A DNA stretch of 64,000 nt, from the NCBI RefSeq assembly GCF_900155535.1, contig NZ_LT706963.1:465234-529233 (forward strand), in the 5' to 3' direction. Of the stretch, positions 17,898-30,399 are shown piece by piece (the stretch's first letter is position 1; each line of letters starts with the position of its first letter). The notes beneath the pieces were generated by a model that saw only the letters and a list, made by a program, of their open reading frames with translations, did not search any database and was not told where the DNA came from. Source of the stretch: Corynebacterium urinipleomorphum. GTDB taxonomy: Bacteria; Actinomycetota; Actinomycetes; Mycobacteriales; Mycobacteriaceae. The position numbers and the translations under genes are program-made.

Positions 17898-18425
17898 ATG
17901 CAAAAGCTCACTGGTGCCCAAAAAGGCTGGTTCGGAATTGTCATTGCACTGTGGATCATCGCTCTCGCCGCGATGGTCTTCTTGCTGCCGAAGATGAGTT
18001 CCAACGCGTCCGGCGTGACCCCCGTCAGCAGCGCGCAGGCATCCGGCTCCCTCGTTGAAACCTTGAACGGCATGGAGCCCTCCAACAGCGATGCCGTCGC
18101 GGGCGAGATGATCGACCTGCGCTACGTCTACGGTGACGACGTGCAGGCGTTCGTTCCGGTGTGCTCTGAGGAGCCGCAGGAGCTTATCGACGCCAAGTTG
18201 CAGGCCGCCGGCGACGTCGCCGACCAGATTGACCTTGAAAGCGGCGACAACTACATCCTCCTCTCGAAGGACCCGCAGGCCGGTGTCGATTCTGTGGACG
18301 TGGTTCCGTCCGACGTGATGGACCTGTGCAACGGCAACTACTTCGACCAGTTCTTCAGCACTGAACAGGGCTTCCCGGTGTTCTGGGACGGCGACATCTG
18401 GCGCTTTGGCGTCCGCACCCAGTGA
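17898..18425 (+). CDS. conserved membrane-anchored hypothetical protein
   Basis: 175 residues. One N-terminal membrane segment (GWFGIVIALWIIALAAMVFLL, about residues 10-30), then an extracytoplasmic domain with VPVCSEEPQELIDAKLQAAG and a late Cys (DLCNGNYFDQFF). A Ser-rich linker lies between them. No family name is known to me. The stop overlaps the tsaB GTG, placing it inside the t6A operon, although its topology argues against a direct role in tRNA modification. Confidence 0.75.
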   Translation: MQKLTGAQKGWFGIVIALWIIALAAMVFLLPKMSSNASGVTPVSSAQASGSLVETLNGMEPSNSDAVAGEMIDLRYVYGDDVQAFVPVCSEEPQELIDAKLQAAGDVADQIDLESGDNYILLSKDPQAGVDSVDVVPSDVMDLCNGNYFDQFFSTEQGFPVFWDGDIWRFGVRTQ

Positions 18426-19135
18426 TCGTTCTAGCCATTGATACCGCCACCACCGACTTGGTGGCGGGGCTGGTGGAGGTGCGTGACGGGGATGAGCTGA
18501 CCGCCCGCGCCGAACGTGTAGTGCCAACAAGGTCCCACAACGAGCTGCTAGTTCCCACTGTGCTGGGTCTCCTCGCGGATGCGGGACTTGAGTTCTCCGA
18601 CCTTGGTGCCGTGGTCGTCGGCTGCGGCCCCGGACCGTTCACCGGCTTGCGCGTGGGCATGGCAACAGCTTCCGCGTTCGGCCAAGCCCTCGGAATTCCC
18701 GTGCATGGGGTGTGCACTCACGACGCTGTAGCATCATTGATCGACGCTGAGACCGAGACGGATTCCGCCTTAGTCGTCACCGATGCCCGCCGCCGCGAGG
18801 TGTATTGGGCGCAGTACCGCGGCGGCGAACGTGTCGCAGGCCCGGACGTTGTGGCGCCGGCCGCCCTGAGGTTGTCCGAGGGTGATACTTCAGTGGAGGT
18901 GCTCAGCGTGCCTGAGAATCTCCGCGACCAGCTCTCCGTTGAGGCGGACACCGTCACGTATGTCGCTCCGCGCCCAGTTGGTCTTGTGGCGGTGGCGGAC
19001 TTGGCCGCCACGCCGGAGCCATTGGTGCCGCTGTACTTGCGTCGCCCCGATGCCAAGGAACCGGCACCGAAGCCGAAATCACCGGCGATCCCGGATATCG
19101 CGGGAATCGCGGTTGACGGCACGAAAGGGGAGTAG
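18422..19135 (+). CDS. tsaB: t6A synthesis protein TsaB
   Basis: 237 residues from GTG. ASKHA-type fold with the N-terminal phosphate motif LAIDTATTDLVAG and the conserved GCGPGPFTGLRVGMATA. TsaB is the dimerisation scaffold for TsaD. It ends one base before rimI starts. The C-terminal extension (DAKEPAPKPKSPAIPDIAG) is low-complexity. Confidence 0.93.
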   Translation: MIVLAIDTATTDLVAGLVEVRDGDELTARAERVVPTRSHNELLVPTVLGLLADAGLEFSDLGAVVVGCGPGPFTGLRVGMATASAFGQALGIPVHGVCTHDAVASLIDAETETDSALVVTDARRREVYWAQYRGGERVAGPDVVAPAALRLSEGDTSVEVLSVPENLRDQLSVEADTVTYVAPRPVGLVAVADLAATPEPLVPLYLRRPDAKEPAPKPKSPAIPDIAGIAVDGTKGE

Positions 19136-19651
19136 ATGGAGCTGCGCGAGCTGACTGCTGCAGACGCGGCAGCTACCGCCGCGATCGAAGCGGATGTGTT
19201 CGCGGGGGAGACTCCTTGGTCGCGCGATGTGTTCTTGGTGGAGTTCGCGCACCCGTACACCTTCTATGTCGGCGCGTTCGACGACGGTGAGCTCGTCGGA
19301 TATGCGGGACTAGCCAAACTCGGGCCGGCGGATGATCCGGAATTCGAGGTCCACACCATCGCCGTTGCCCGCGGGCACCAACGCCGCGGGATCGGGCGCG
19401 TGCTCATGGACCAGCTGGTGCACGCAGCTGACATGCACGACGGGCAGATGTTCTTGGAAGTGCGCACCGATAACACCGCGGCGCTCGCTCTCTACGTTAG
19501 TTACGGTTTCATCGAGATCGGCGTGCGCAAGGGTTACTATCAGCCGACTGGAGCAGACGCGTACACCATGATGCGGGCCAGTCTCAGCGAGCGCGCAGAG
19601 CGGGAGCACGTCGACGGAAGCGATGCAGCGCAAGAAGGGAGAGGCGCATGA
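19136..19651 (+). CDS. rimI: ribosomal protein S18-alanine N-acetyltransferase (GNAT)
   Basis: 171 residues. GNAT fold with the acetyl-CoA pyrophosphate loop in [17 protein letters not shown] and the [17 protein letters not shown] segment typical of RimI. Conserved position between tsaB and tsaD. The last 20 residues are an unconserved tail. The stop overlaps the tsaD ATG. Confidence 0.9.
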   Translation: MELRELTAADAAATAAIEADVFAGETPWSRDVFLVEFAHPYTFYVGAFDDGELVGYAGLAKLGPADDPEFEVHTIAVARGHQRRGIGRVLMDQLVHAADMHDGQMFLEVRTDNTAALALYVSYGFIEIGVRKGYYQPTGADAYTMMRASLSERAEREHVDGSDAAQEGRGA

Positions 19652-20712
19652 TTGTTCTGGGAATCGAGTCCTCGTGCGACGAGACGGGAGTGGGCATCAT
19701 CGAGCTGTCCCCCGACGGGCAGATGGAGATCCTCGCCGACGTTGTCGCGTCTTCGATGGAGCAGCACGCACGTTTCGGCGGAGTCGTCCCCGAGATCGCG
19801 TCGCGAGCCCACCTCGAGGCTATGCCCCAGGTAATGGAGAGGGCGCTGGCTGAGGCAGGCGTCGATAAGCCGGATGCTGTCGCGGCAACCGTCGGGCCGG
19901 GCCTAGCGGGTGCGTTGCTCGTGGGGGCTTCTGCCGCGAAAGCATACGCGGCGGCGTGGGGCGTGCCTTTTTACGGCGTCAACCATCTCGGCGGGCATGT
20001 TGCCGTAGCCAATCTCGACGGGGGAGAGGAGCTCCCGCATTCGATCGCGCTCCTCGTTTCCGGCGGGCACACCCAGATCCTCGAGGTGGATGCCGTGGGT
20101 AAACCCATGAAGGAATTGGGCAGCACGCTTGACGACGCCGCCGGCGAAGCCTACGACAAAGTCTCCCGCCTCCTGGGCCTCGGGTACCCCGGGGGACCGG
20201 TGATTGACGCGCTGGCGAAGAACGGCGACGCGGAGGCGATCCGTTTTCCCCGTGGCCTGTCCCGGGCCGAAGACCTGCGCGGGGAGCACCGTTACGACTT
20301 CTCCTTCTCTGGCCTGAAGACTGCTGTCGCCCGCTACGTTGAAGCTGCTGAGCGCAAAGGTGAGGTCATTTCCGTCGAAGATGTTTGCGCGTCGTTCCAG
20401 GAGGCCGTGGTGGATGTCCTCACCGCGAAAGCAGTTATGGCCTGCGAGGACACTGGCGCGCGCACGCTTTTGCTTGGCGGTGGTGTCGCGGCGAATTCAC
20501 GGTTGCGGGAACTGGCAGCCGAACGTTGCTCTGAAAAAGGCATTGAATTGCGTGTTCCGCGGTTCAAGCTGTGCACCGACAACGGAGTCATGATCGCGGC
20601 GCTCGCCTCCCAGCTCATTCATGAGGGTGCGCAACCGTCCGGCTTGGGCACTGCGACCGACACCTCTCTGGACGTGGAGACTCCGATCGTCGCGGCTAGC
20701 GCGGGCGCGTAA
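19648..20712 (+). CDS. tsaD: tRNA N6-threonylcarbamoyladenosine synthase TsaD
   Basis: 354 residues. It starts with the phosphate loop [14 protein letters not shown]. The metal-binding HxxxH is in [12 protein letters not shown], and the nucleotide motifs are [11 protein letters not shown] and [15 protein letters not shown]. Catalyses transfer of threonylcarbamoyl to A37 of tRNA together with TsaB and TsaE, all encoded here. A copy of the GCTTATCGACG word lies at 19861-19870 in reverse. Confidence 0.96.
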   Translation: MIVLGIESSCDETGVGIIELSPDGQMEILADVVASSMEQHARFGGVVPEIASRAHLEAMPQVMERALAEAGVDKPDAVAATVGPGLAGALLVGASAAKAYAAAWGVPFYGVNHLGGHVAVANLDGGEELPHSIALLVSGGHTQILEVDAVGKPMKELGSTLDDAAGEAYDKVSRLLGLGYPGGPVIDALAKNGDAEAIRFPRGLSRAEDLRGEHRYDFSFSGLKTAVARYVEAAERKGEVISVEDVCASFQEAVVDVLTAKAVMACEDTGARTLLLGGGVAANSRLRELAAERCSEKGIELRVPRFKLCTDNGVMIAALASQLIHEGAQPSGLGTATDTSLDVETPIVAASAGA

Positions 20713-20821
20713 AGCGGGCTCTGGCAGCGCCTGCTGTGCTCGCCGAGCTAACCGCGCAGATACAACGTACTGTTGAGGGCGTTGCCTTTCCCCACCGCAT
20801 TTTCGATTGAAGGATGAGAGC

Positions 20822-21271
20822 ATGGCGATCCACAGCGACCACGAGAAATTCGGGCTGCTTGTCAACCCGGACTTGACCTTCCACCGCATTGTTTTCGACC
20901 TTGACGATGCGAACCAGTTCCTCGGTCCTGTCGTTGAAGAAGGTGTGCAGGTCGCCTTCGAGCAGGACGGGACGCTCCATGAGGCGTATTACTCGCCAGA
21001 GGCAAAGGAACGGGGAGCTGAGCCGAATCCGGTTGCGTCCATGGCCCGCAATACCGCTGCCACAGACAACCCGAGCTTCCTCCAAGACCCTGCCACCGCC
21101 ATTTCCGGTCCGGTGATTTTCACCGGCCGCGGCGGGAAAAGCATCGACGACGACGTTGTCGAAGGCATCAAGAACACAATCCGGGCTGTTCGCCACTACC
21201 GTGAGGACAACGAAGAGGAGTACCAGCTCTGGCGTAACGCAGTTCTGAACATGGGCACTCCGCAGGTGTAA
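20822..21271 (+). CDS. conserved hypothetical protein between tsaD and groES
   Basis: 149 residues. The ATG (MAIHSDHEKFGLLV) follows GAAGGATGAGA, so an ATG five codons upstream is rejected. It is soluble, acidic and without membrane segments or recognised motifs. Stretches such as FDLDDANQFLGPVVEEGVQV and VEGIKNTIRAVRHYREDN suggest a compact alpha/beta protein. I do not recognise the family. Confidence 0.75.
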   Translation: MAIHSDHEKFGLLVNPDLTFHRIVFDLDDANQFLGPVVEEGVQVAFEQDGTLHEAYYSPEAKERGAEPNPVASMARNTAATDNPSFLQDPATAISGPVIFTGRGGKSIDDDVVEGIKNTIRAVRHYREDNEEEYQLWRNAVLNMGTPQV

Positions 21272-21380
21272 ACGCTGCTTCTGCTTCCGGTCTCCGGGCC
21301 GGATGAGTGGAGTGTGCGGTTCGCATTCCGCATCAATGGCGAGACGAGGCTGGGCACTAGGTGCCCGGCCTTGTTGTCGT

Positions 21381-21407
21381 TTAGCACTCACGTAGGTAGA
21401 GTGCTAA
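21381..21407 (+). promoter_or_regulatory. CIRCE operator (HrcA site) of groES-groEL
   Basis: TTAGCACTC, nine bases, GAGTGCTAA: a perfect CIRCE element. It lies 131 bases before the groES start, so a long leader separates operator and gene. HrcA repressor binding at CIRCE gives heat induction of groE operons. Confidence 0.95.
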
Positions 21408-21537
21408 CCAGGTTTTGGGCACAGTTTGTTCACCCGCGACGACGGCTGCGCATCGCGAAACCTCGGCAGCGCCCGCGTCTGACGCGGCACCGCCGGAGAA
21501 AGCTCATTAAGAACAACTTTCAAGAAAGGTTTTCACT

Positions 21538-21840
21538 GTGGCAAACGTCAACATCAAGCCGCTCGAGGACAAGATCCTCGTCCAGATCGTCGAGGCTGAG
21601 ACCACCACCGCTTCCGGCCTGGTCATTCCGGATTCCGCTCAGGAGAAGCCGCAGGAAGCAACCGTCATCGCTGTCGGCCCGGGTCGCTGGGACGACGAGG
21701 GCGAGCACCGCATTCCGGTCGACGTGAAGGAAGGCGACACCGTCATCTTCTCCAAGTACGGCGGCACCGAGCTCAAGTACGGCGACGAGGAGTACCTGCT
21801 CCTGTCTGCACGTGACCTGCTGGCCGTCGTCGAAAAATAA
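21538..21840 (+). CDS. groES: co-chaperonin GroES
   Basis: 100 residues from GTG, preceded by AAGAAAGG. Typical start [13 protein letters not shown], a mobile loop ([18 protein letters not shown]) and the [20 protein letters not shown] dome region. It caps the GroEL ring. groEL begins 20 bases downstream. Confidence 0.97.
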   Translation: MANVNIKPLEDKILVQIVEAETTTASGLVIPDSAQEKPQEATVIAVGPGRWDDEGEHRIPVDVKEGDTVIFSKYGGTELKYGDEEYLLLSARDLLAVVEK

Positions 21841-21854
21841 GAAGGGGGACCTGA

Positions 21855-23468
<1,614 letters not shown>

Positions 23469-23485
23469 CTCCCTGCGCACGGCGA

Positions 23486-23540
23486 CCGCCCCGTCTCACG
23501 GGCCCGAGAAAGGGTCTGCGGAACGGGGCGGTTTTCGTTT
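23486..23540 (+). terminator. intrinsic terminator of groES-groEL
   Basis: CCGCCCCGT pairs with ACGGGGCGG and is followed by TTTTCGTTT. It also faces the convergent whiB3 gene and may serve both. Confidence 0.8.
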
Positions 23541-23578
23541 AGGCGACGGTGGTGTTTGGCACCGTGCCGTGCTGGCGG

Positions 23579-23899
23579 TTAGACCGCAGCGACCTTCGTC
23601 TTCGCCCGACGATTGGCGGTGCCACGGAGTGCTGCATGACGCTCCGACTCGCTCATGCCGCCCCAGATGCCGTATGGCTCAGCGACGGCGAGAGCATGCG
23701 CGCGGCACTGCTCCAAAACGGGGCAACCGAAGCAGATCGCCTTAGCGCGGTTTTCCCGGTTGGTGCGGGCACGGCCACGCTCTCCGTCCGGGTGGTAGAA
23801 AACGTCGGAGGCCTCGCCGCGGCAGGCTCCGTGGAGCTGCCAATCCCAGAAATCGGCGTTCGGTCCCGGCAGCTGCTGCGGCATGGACATCGTGGGCAT
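23579..23899 (-). CDS. whiB3: WhiB3-like iron-sulfur transcriptional regulator
   Basis: 106 residues. Four cluster-binding cysteines (C26, C56, C59, C65; GACRGEA, ICFGCPVLEQC) and the GIWGG turn (YGIWGGMSESER) followed by a basic DNA-binding tail. The position between groEL1 and divergent sigD matches mycobacterial whiB3, whose product senses redox state and binds SigA. An internal ATG (MSMPQQ) three codons in is an alternative start. Confidence 0.88.
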   Translation of the reverse strand: MPTMSMPQQLPGPNADFWDWQLHGACRGEASDVFYHPDGERGRARTNRENRAKAICFGCPVLEQCRAHALAVAEPYGIWGGMSESERHAALRGTANRRAKTKVAAV

Positions 23900-24427
23900 T
23901 GAGTGTGAATCTCCTCGACTGGGGAACTACGAGCTTCCGCTTCCCTGCTCAACTCGGTGACTGAGACGTCTCCGAACCGCGGCGGTGAAGCAACGAGAAA
24001 GCAGTGTGCAATGTGCGGGTAAACAGTTGGTTTCTGACAGGTGTCGCACAGTTTGAACCAAGGTTTTATGGGGGCCCGACACGTCCGTGAACAGTGTGAA
24101 CCGGCGGAGGTTAAAGGTCGGTGAATAATGGGTGTCTACCGGCGAGTTGCCACATGCGCCATCTTGAGTCACACGTGTAACGCCGGGGTGTGCCCTGGGA
24201 TGGTCCCGGAGATGTGCCTTTCCCGGCGTGTTGGATAAGGCATCCTCGCGAGGTAAGGGCCCCGTTAGGCTCTACGTCCTCATGGCTGGGGCGTAGGATG
24301 GGAACGCTTGAAAAACCGCCGAGAAGATGCCGAACAGATCCGGGCCGATAAGGTCTGGCGTAACCTGCGGTAGATCTGCCACAGATGTGCCGTGGTTCCA
24401 ACACTCGATGATCAGCGAAGGAGACAC
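23900..24427. other. long divergent intergenic region between whiB3 and sigD
   Basis: About 530 bases. It must carry the promoters of whiB3 (minus) and sigD (plus). GAAGGAG ends just before the sigD GTG. GTAAC near 24359-24363 followed by GATG at about 24384 resembles a SigD-type promoter with a slightly long spacer, but I would not insist on it. No coding frame is convincing. Confidence 0.45.
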
Positions 24428-25018
24428 GTGGCCGCTTCCGATGCCGACGATCGCCTTGCGGTCCTCGTCCCCCTGGCGCAAGAAGGCGACCAACGGGCCC
24501 TCAAAGAGATCATTCAGATTGTCCACCCCATCGTTCTCCGGTACGCCAGGGCGCGTATCAGCGGCGGCCGTCCGCCGACAGCGGAAGATGTCGCCCAGGA
24601 AATCTGCCTCGCCGTGGCCACATCCGTGGGGAAGTTTCAGGACGAGGGAAAACCTTTCATGGCCTTCGTCTACGGCATCGCCTTCAATAAGGTCACTGAT
24701 GCCCACCGCGTTCTCTCCCGCGATAAATCCAGTCCGATTGATGAGATCCCGGACCAGGAGTATCTCGGGGATACCCCCGAAGACGCCGCAATGGTGGTGG
24801 CGGGCAGTAACAGAGTTCGCGAGTTACTCGATCTGCTAAGTGAGAGGGCCAAAGAAATCGTTGTGCTGCGCGTTTTCGTCGGCCTGTCCGCCGAGCAAAC
24901 AGCAGAGATCGTAGGCAGCACTGCGGGCGCAGTCCGCGTCGCCCAGCACCGCGCGCTAGCCACGATGCGGAAAGCTATTGAGAATGAGCGGGAAGGCCTC
25001 AGTGAGGACTGGGGCTGA
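24428..25018 (+). CDS. sigD: ECF RNA polymerase sigma factor SigD
   Basis: 196 residues from GTG with GAAGGAG five bases upstream; an in-frame GTG 36 bases earlier has no such site. Sigma region 2 spans ALKEIIQIVHPIVLRYARAR to GKPFMAFVYGIAFNKVTDAH, and region 4 includes VLRVFVGLSAEQTAEIVGST. A membrane anti-sigma factor gene follows by 27 bases. In C. glutamicum SigD controls genes of mycolate and envelope synthesis; the same is inferred here. Confidence 0.92.
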   Translation: MAASDADDRLAVLVPLAQEGDQRALKEIIQIVHPIVLRYARARISGGRPPTAEDVAQEICLAVATSVGKFQDEGKPFMAFVYGIAFNKVTDAHRVLSRDKSSPIDEIPDQEYLGDTPEDAAMVVAGSNRVRELLDLLSERAKEIVVLRVFVGLSAEQTAEIVGSTAGAVRVAQHRALATMRKAIENEREGLSEDWG

Positions 25019-25045
25019 CACGAGCCGAGATTAAGGAGGGGAGCC

Positions 25046-25981
25046 ATGGAACCGAAATTCACCGGCGGAGGCGGTCATCACCGCGGGAACGACGCTGACA
25101 TTCCTGCGAACATGGATGACCTGCAGGCCAGCGATGCCTTTCTGACGGCGCTGTCGCACGGCGTTGATCCGTCCAACGGTTCCGACGAATTGGCTGCCCT
25201 GCTTCTCGGGCTCCGGGACGAGGTAGAAGCGCCCATGCCCGCGGCCCCGAATGTGTCGGGATATGTACCGGTGCGGGACGGCGCAGCTACCAATGGCACG
25301 GCCACCGAAGAGGCTCCGGCCGTCTCTTCTTTGGATCAGCGTCGTATTCTCCGCGGACGCCACTCCGCCGAAGGCGGTAAGGGCAGTCGTCACTTCCGCA
25401 CCAACCCGTGGGCTGCCGGTCTTGTCGGTGCTGCCGCCGCGACTGTGCTTGTTGCCGGCACCGGTGCCGCCCTGTACAACGCCACTCCGGGTTCCGCGCT
25501 GTGGGGGCCGTCTGAAGCGGTGTTCGGGGAACGCACGAATACTGTCGAGTTCGCCAGCGCCCTGGATGAGATTGAAAGTAAGACCGAGTCTGGGGATATT
25601 GCCGGTGCCCGCGTTCTCATCGAACAGTTGCGTGAGTCGATGAAGCATGACCGCTCGTCCGAACGCGCCAAGCGCCCGGACCGCGGCGGTGCAGCGCCAG
25701 CCACATCGACCCTTGCTTCGATTGTCACGGTCTCGCCGTCGAGCCCGAAGCCTGCGGACCAGCCGGCAGCACCGGAAAGCCCAGCTACGGTCACAGTCAC
25801 TCCGGAACCTGTCACCGAAACGGTCACGGTCACCGAAACGGCGCAGGCACAGAATGGGAGGGGCGGTGAGCCGTCGCAAAGCGTGAATGCGCCGATGGAA
25901 GCACCGACGATCCCCACGACGACGAGGGTGCTGGGAAGCCCGCAGCCGACGCAACAACCGGCCGCGCAGTCCTCGGAGTAG
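25046..25981 (+). CDS. rsdA: anti-sigma-D factor RsdA
   Basis: 311 residues. The cytoplasmic N-terminus includes DDLQASDAFLTALSHGVDP, the segment with which RsdA binds SigD. One membrane helix lies at about residues 121-144 (WAAGLVGAAAATVLVAGTGA). The outside part is Pro/Thr/Val-rich (VTVTPEPVTETVTVTETAQ). Start ATG follows AAGGAGGGGAG. Regulated proteolysis of RsdA is known to release SigD in mycobacteria. Confidence 0.88.
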   Translation: MEPKFTGGGGHHRGNDADIPANMDDLQASDAFLTALSHGVDPSNGSDELAALLLGLRDEVEAPMPAAPNVSGYVPVRDGAATNGTATEEAPAVSSLDQRRILRGRHSAEGGKGSRHFRTNPWAAGLVGAAAATVLVAGTGAALYNATPGSALWGPSEAVFGERTNTVEFASALDEIESKTESGDIAGARVLIEQLRESMKHDRSSERAKRPDRGGAAPATSTLASIVTVSPSSPKPADQPAAPESPATVTVTPEPVTETVTVTETAQAQNGRGGEPSQSVNAPMEAPTIPTTTRVLGSPQPTQQPAAQSSE

Positions 25982-25988
25982 GTGCGAC

Positions 25989-26360
25989 TTAGCGCGCGTC
26001 GAGTCCGTCGAGGTAGCCCAACGCGTAATCCCACGGCACATACGCGTTCGGGTTCGGCTCGGCGCTGGGTTCATGCACAGGCGGCAACTCGCCCTGCAGG
26101 CTGGCAATCATGTTGGTGATCATGATGTCCCAGTCGTAGTAGTGGATTTCCTCGCAGTCCTCGCACAGGAAATGGATGCCCAAAATTCCGCGTGGCTCCA
26201 GCACGTGCTTGAACTCGCGGGTCTGGGCCAAATCGCGCATGACCGCCTGTCGTTCTTCCGGGCTGAGCGGCTCCACGACCTCATCGTCTTCAATGAAGGA
26301 TGCGGGATCATTGGGATCGTCTGCGAACGGGTCGCGCGGCATCATGGAGTCAAAATTCAC
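25989..26360 (-). CDS. DUF5319 family protein
   Basis: 123 residues from GTG (VNFDSMMPRDPFADDPNDPA); a start seven codons upstream is possible. CEDCEEIHYYDWD is a small CxxC-containing motif typical of this actinobacterial family, and the C-terminus is PWDYALGYLDGLDAR. It is soluble and acidic. Function unknown. It is convergent with rsdA, with only 7 bases between stops. Confidence 0.75.
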   Translation of the reverse strand: MNFDSMMPRDPFADDPNDPASFIEDDEVVEPLSPEERQAVMRDLAQTREFKHVLEPRGILGIHFLCEDCEEIHYYDWDIMITNMIASLQGELPPVHEPSAEPNPNAYVPWDYALGYLDGLDAR

Positions 26361-26451
26361 GGTTCCCAGCCTATTGCTCACCGCCTCCCGAGTTCAATTC
26401 CCTCGGGGTGTGAGCGCCCGTGCGGGCGGCAGCCCCTGACCTGCCGTCTGA

Positions 26452-28068
<1,617 letters not shown>

Positions 28069-28070
28069 AC

Positions 28071-29282
28071 ATGCGCGATTACGTTGAGATCGGCATCGGG
28101 CGCGAAGCCCGCCGCGCGTACGAGCTGAGAGACATCAGCATTGTTCCCTCGCGGCGCACGCGTTCCTCGAAGGACGTGGACTTGAGCTGGCATATCGACG
28201 CCTACACGTTCGATGTCCCTTTCGTCTCCCACCCGACGGACTCCCTGGCCAGCCCGGAATTCGTCATCGAGATGGGCAGGCAAGGCGGCCTCGGCGTGAT
28301 CAACGCCGAAGGATTGTGGGGCCGTCATGCGGATCTCGACGGCGCCATTGCGAAGGTGGTCACTGCACGGCTCGACACAGATCGCGCCAAGGAGGCGTCG
28401 TCTGCCGAAGATAATGCTGTGAAGACGCTCCAGGAGCTCCACGCTGCTCCGCTCGACCACGACCTGCTTTCTGAGCGCATTGCGCAGGTCCGCGATTCCG
28501 GCGTCACCGTGGCGGTGCGCGTGAGCCCGCAGCACGCGCGCGAGCTCGCGCCGGTTGTGATCAACGCCGGCGCCGAAATTTTGTTCATTCAGGGCGAGAT
28601 CATTTCCGCCGAGCACGTCCAGGAAGGCGGGGAGCCCCTCAACCTGAAGGAGTTCATTGGCTCCCTCGACGTTCCCGTCATCGCCGGAGGCGTGGGCGAC
28701 TACTCCACTGCGCTGCACCTGATGCGTTCCGGTGCCGCCGGCATCATCGTCGGCCAGGGCGTGACCACCTCGGATTCCGCACTGGGGATTCGTTCCCACA
28801 TGGCCACTCAAATCGCCGATGCCGCGGCCGCGCGCCGCGAGTACCTCGACGAGACCGAGGGGCGCTACGTGCACATCATCGCCGACGGCGGTGTCAAGAC
28901 CAGCGGCGATATCGCCCGTTCAGTCGCTTGCGGCGCCGACGCGGTGATGCTCGGACCGGCTTTGGCCTCCGCGGCCGAAGCAGCCGGATACGGCTACTAC
29001 TGGCAGTCGCAGACTGCGCATCCGCGCTTCCCGCGTGGTCTCGTCGAGCGTTTCGGCGGCGGCTTCTCCTTCGGCTGGGGCCTCGACGACGCGGATGCGG
29101 CTCATGCTGTGCTGGAGCAGCTCCGGGCCGGCAGCCCCAGCCTGGGAACCATCCTGCACGGCCCCAGCACCAGCACTCGGGGCGGCCACAATCTCGCCGG
29201 CGGCCTACGCCGGGTGATGGCCAAGTGCGGCTATACCGACATCAAGAGCTTCCAGAAGGTGAGCATTACCGTCATGCGTTAA
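28071..29282 (+). CDS. guaB3: GuaB3 family IMP dehydrogenase-related protein
   Basis: 403 residues without CBS domains. It shares the barrel with GuaB (ISIVPSRRTRSSKDVDLSWH, PVIAGGVGDYSTALHLMRSG, IIADGGVKTSGDIARSVACG) but the usual GxGSxC catalytic loop is replaced by GQGVTTSD, so IMPDH activity is doubtful. Actinobacteria carry this paralogue directly after guaB; its reaction may be in purine salvage. A strong terminator follows. Confidence 0.9.
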   Translation: MRDYVEIGIGREARRAYELRDISIVPSRRTRSSKDVDLSWHIDAYTFDVPFVSHPTDSLASPEFVIEMGRQGGLGVINAEGLWGRHADLDGAIAKVVTARLDTDRAKEASSAEDNAVKTLQELHAAPLDHDLLSERIAQVRDSGVTVAVRVSPQHARELAPVVINAGAEILFIQGEIISAEHVQEGGEPLNLKEFIGSLDVPVIAGGVGDYSTALHLMRSGAAGIIVGQGVTTSDSALGIRSHMATQIADAAAARREYLDETEGRYVHIIADGGVKTSGDIARSVACGADAVMLGPALASAAEAAGYGYYWQSQTAHPRFPRGLVERFGGGFSFGWGLDDADAAHAVLEQLRAGSPSLGTILHGPSTSTRGGHNLAGGLRRVMAKCGYTDIKSFQKVSITVMR

Positions 29283-29323
29283 GCCACGCGTGGAGTCAAC
29301 CCATCAAATCAAGGCCTGCCTTT

Positions 29324-29364
29324 CCGCCCAGCACTGCTCGTTTCGGTGCTGGGCGGTTTTTATT
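29324..29364 (+). terminator. intrinsic terminator of guaB-guaB3
   Basis: CCGCCCAGCAC pairs perfectly with GTGCTGGGCGG across an eleven-base loop, followed by TTTTTATT. Eleven-base stem, classic rho-independent form. Confidence 0.93.
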
Positions 29365-29438
29365 GTGCGTACCCCTGAAACGGTGATGTGAAAATCACAT
29401 TTCTACACAGCGTATTGTTAATCTTCGGCACGACGAAC

Positions 29439-29457
29439 TATGGTTAGCCTAACGTCA
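29439..29457 (+). promoter_or_regulatory. DtxR-type metal-repressor box
   Basis: TATGGTTAGCCTAACGTCA matches the 19-base DtxR consensus at 15 positions, including the central twelve bases in full. It lies 25 bases before the start of the metal-binding lipoprotein, overlapping the likely promoter. The regulator could be the iron repressor DtxR or the DtxR-family gene at the end of this cluster. Confidence 0.75.
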
Positions 29458-29481
29458 ATATAAGATCCGAAAGGAAGAATC

Positions 29482-30399
29482 ATGGCACGGCTTACGCGTA
29501 TCTCCATACGGGCGGCTACGTTGGGTCTCTCCGCATTGCTGGCAGCTTGCTCCACCACAGACACTGGCGCCACCGACGAAAAACCGGTTGTACTGACAAC
29601 CTTCACTGTCATTCAGGACATTGCCCAGAATGTCGCGGGGGACCATCTCACCGTCGAGTCGCTGACTAAGCCCGGTGCGGAGATCCACGGGTATGAACCA
29701 ACGCCTGGCGACATCCAGCGCGCCTCAGACGCCGACCTCATCCTCGACAACGGACTGAATCTTGAAAGCTGGTTCGATCAGTTCGTTCAGGATGTCGATG
29801 CCCCGCATGCGACTGTCTCCGACGGTGTCGACCCGATCGACATCACCGAGGACGAAGCAGCTGGCAAGCCCAATCCGCATGCGTGGATGAGTCCGGTAGT
29901 GGTGAAGACCTACGTGGACAATATGGTCAAAGCCTTCAGCGACCTCGATCCGGATCATGCCGAAGACTTCAAGGCCAACGGCGAGGCCTACAAGGAGGAG
30001 CTGGACAAGGTGCAGAACGGCATGGTCGAAGAGCTCTCCGACCTGCCAGAACAGCACCGGGCGCTGGTGACCTGTGAAGGGGCTTTCTCCTACATGGCCC
30101 GCGACGCGGGCCTGGAGGAGCGCTTCATCTGGGCGGTCAACTCCGAGAACCAGGCAACACCGCAGCAGATATCGCGGGCCATCGAATTCGTCAAAGAGAA
30201 CGAAGTGCCCGCAGTGTTCTGCGAGTCCACCGTGAGCAAGAACCCGATGATGCAGGTTGTCGACGCCACTGACGCACGGTTCGGCGGCATTCTCTACGTC
30301 GACTCCCTGTCTGAACACGATGGGCCGGTGCCGACCTACCTCGAGCTGATTGAGCACGACGCGGACGTGATCACGAACGCCCTGACCGGGAGGAAATAA
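29482..30399 (+). CDS. metal ABC transporter substrate-binding lipoprotein (Mn/Zn/Fe cluster A-I)
   Basis: 305 residues. Signal peptide with lipobox LLAAC (Cys23). Predicted metal ligands are His69 (EIHGYEPTP), His133 (NPHAWMSP), Glu199 (CEGAFSYMARD) and Asp274 (YVDSLS), the His-His-Glu-Asp set seen in Mn-binding PsaA-type proteins. No His-rich zinc loop. Start ATG follows GAAAGGAAG. It forms an operon with the ATPase (TAATG overlap) and permease. Confidence 0.9.
   Translation: MARLTRISIRAATLGLSALLAACSTTDTGATDEKPVVLTTFTVIQDIAQNVAGDHLTVESLTKPGAEIHGYEPTPGDIQRASDADLILDNGLNLESWFDQFVQDVDAPHATVSDGVDPIDITEDEAAGKPNPHAWMSPVVVKTYVDNMVKAFSDLDPDHAEDFKANGEAYKEELDKVQNGMVEELSDLPEQHRALVTCEGAFSYMARDAGLEERFIWAVNSENQATPQQISRAIEFVKENEVPAVFCESTVSKNPMMQVVDATDARFGGILYVDSLSEHDGPVPTYLELIEHDADVITNALTGRK

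Noticed and set aside
24359-24390. SigD-dependent promoter of sigD
   Set aside because: GTAAC and GAT are present, but the spacer is longer than the usual one.
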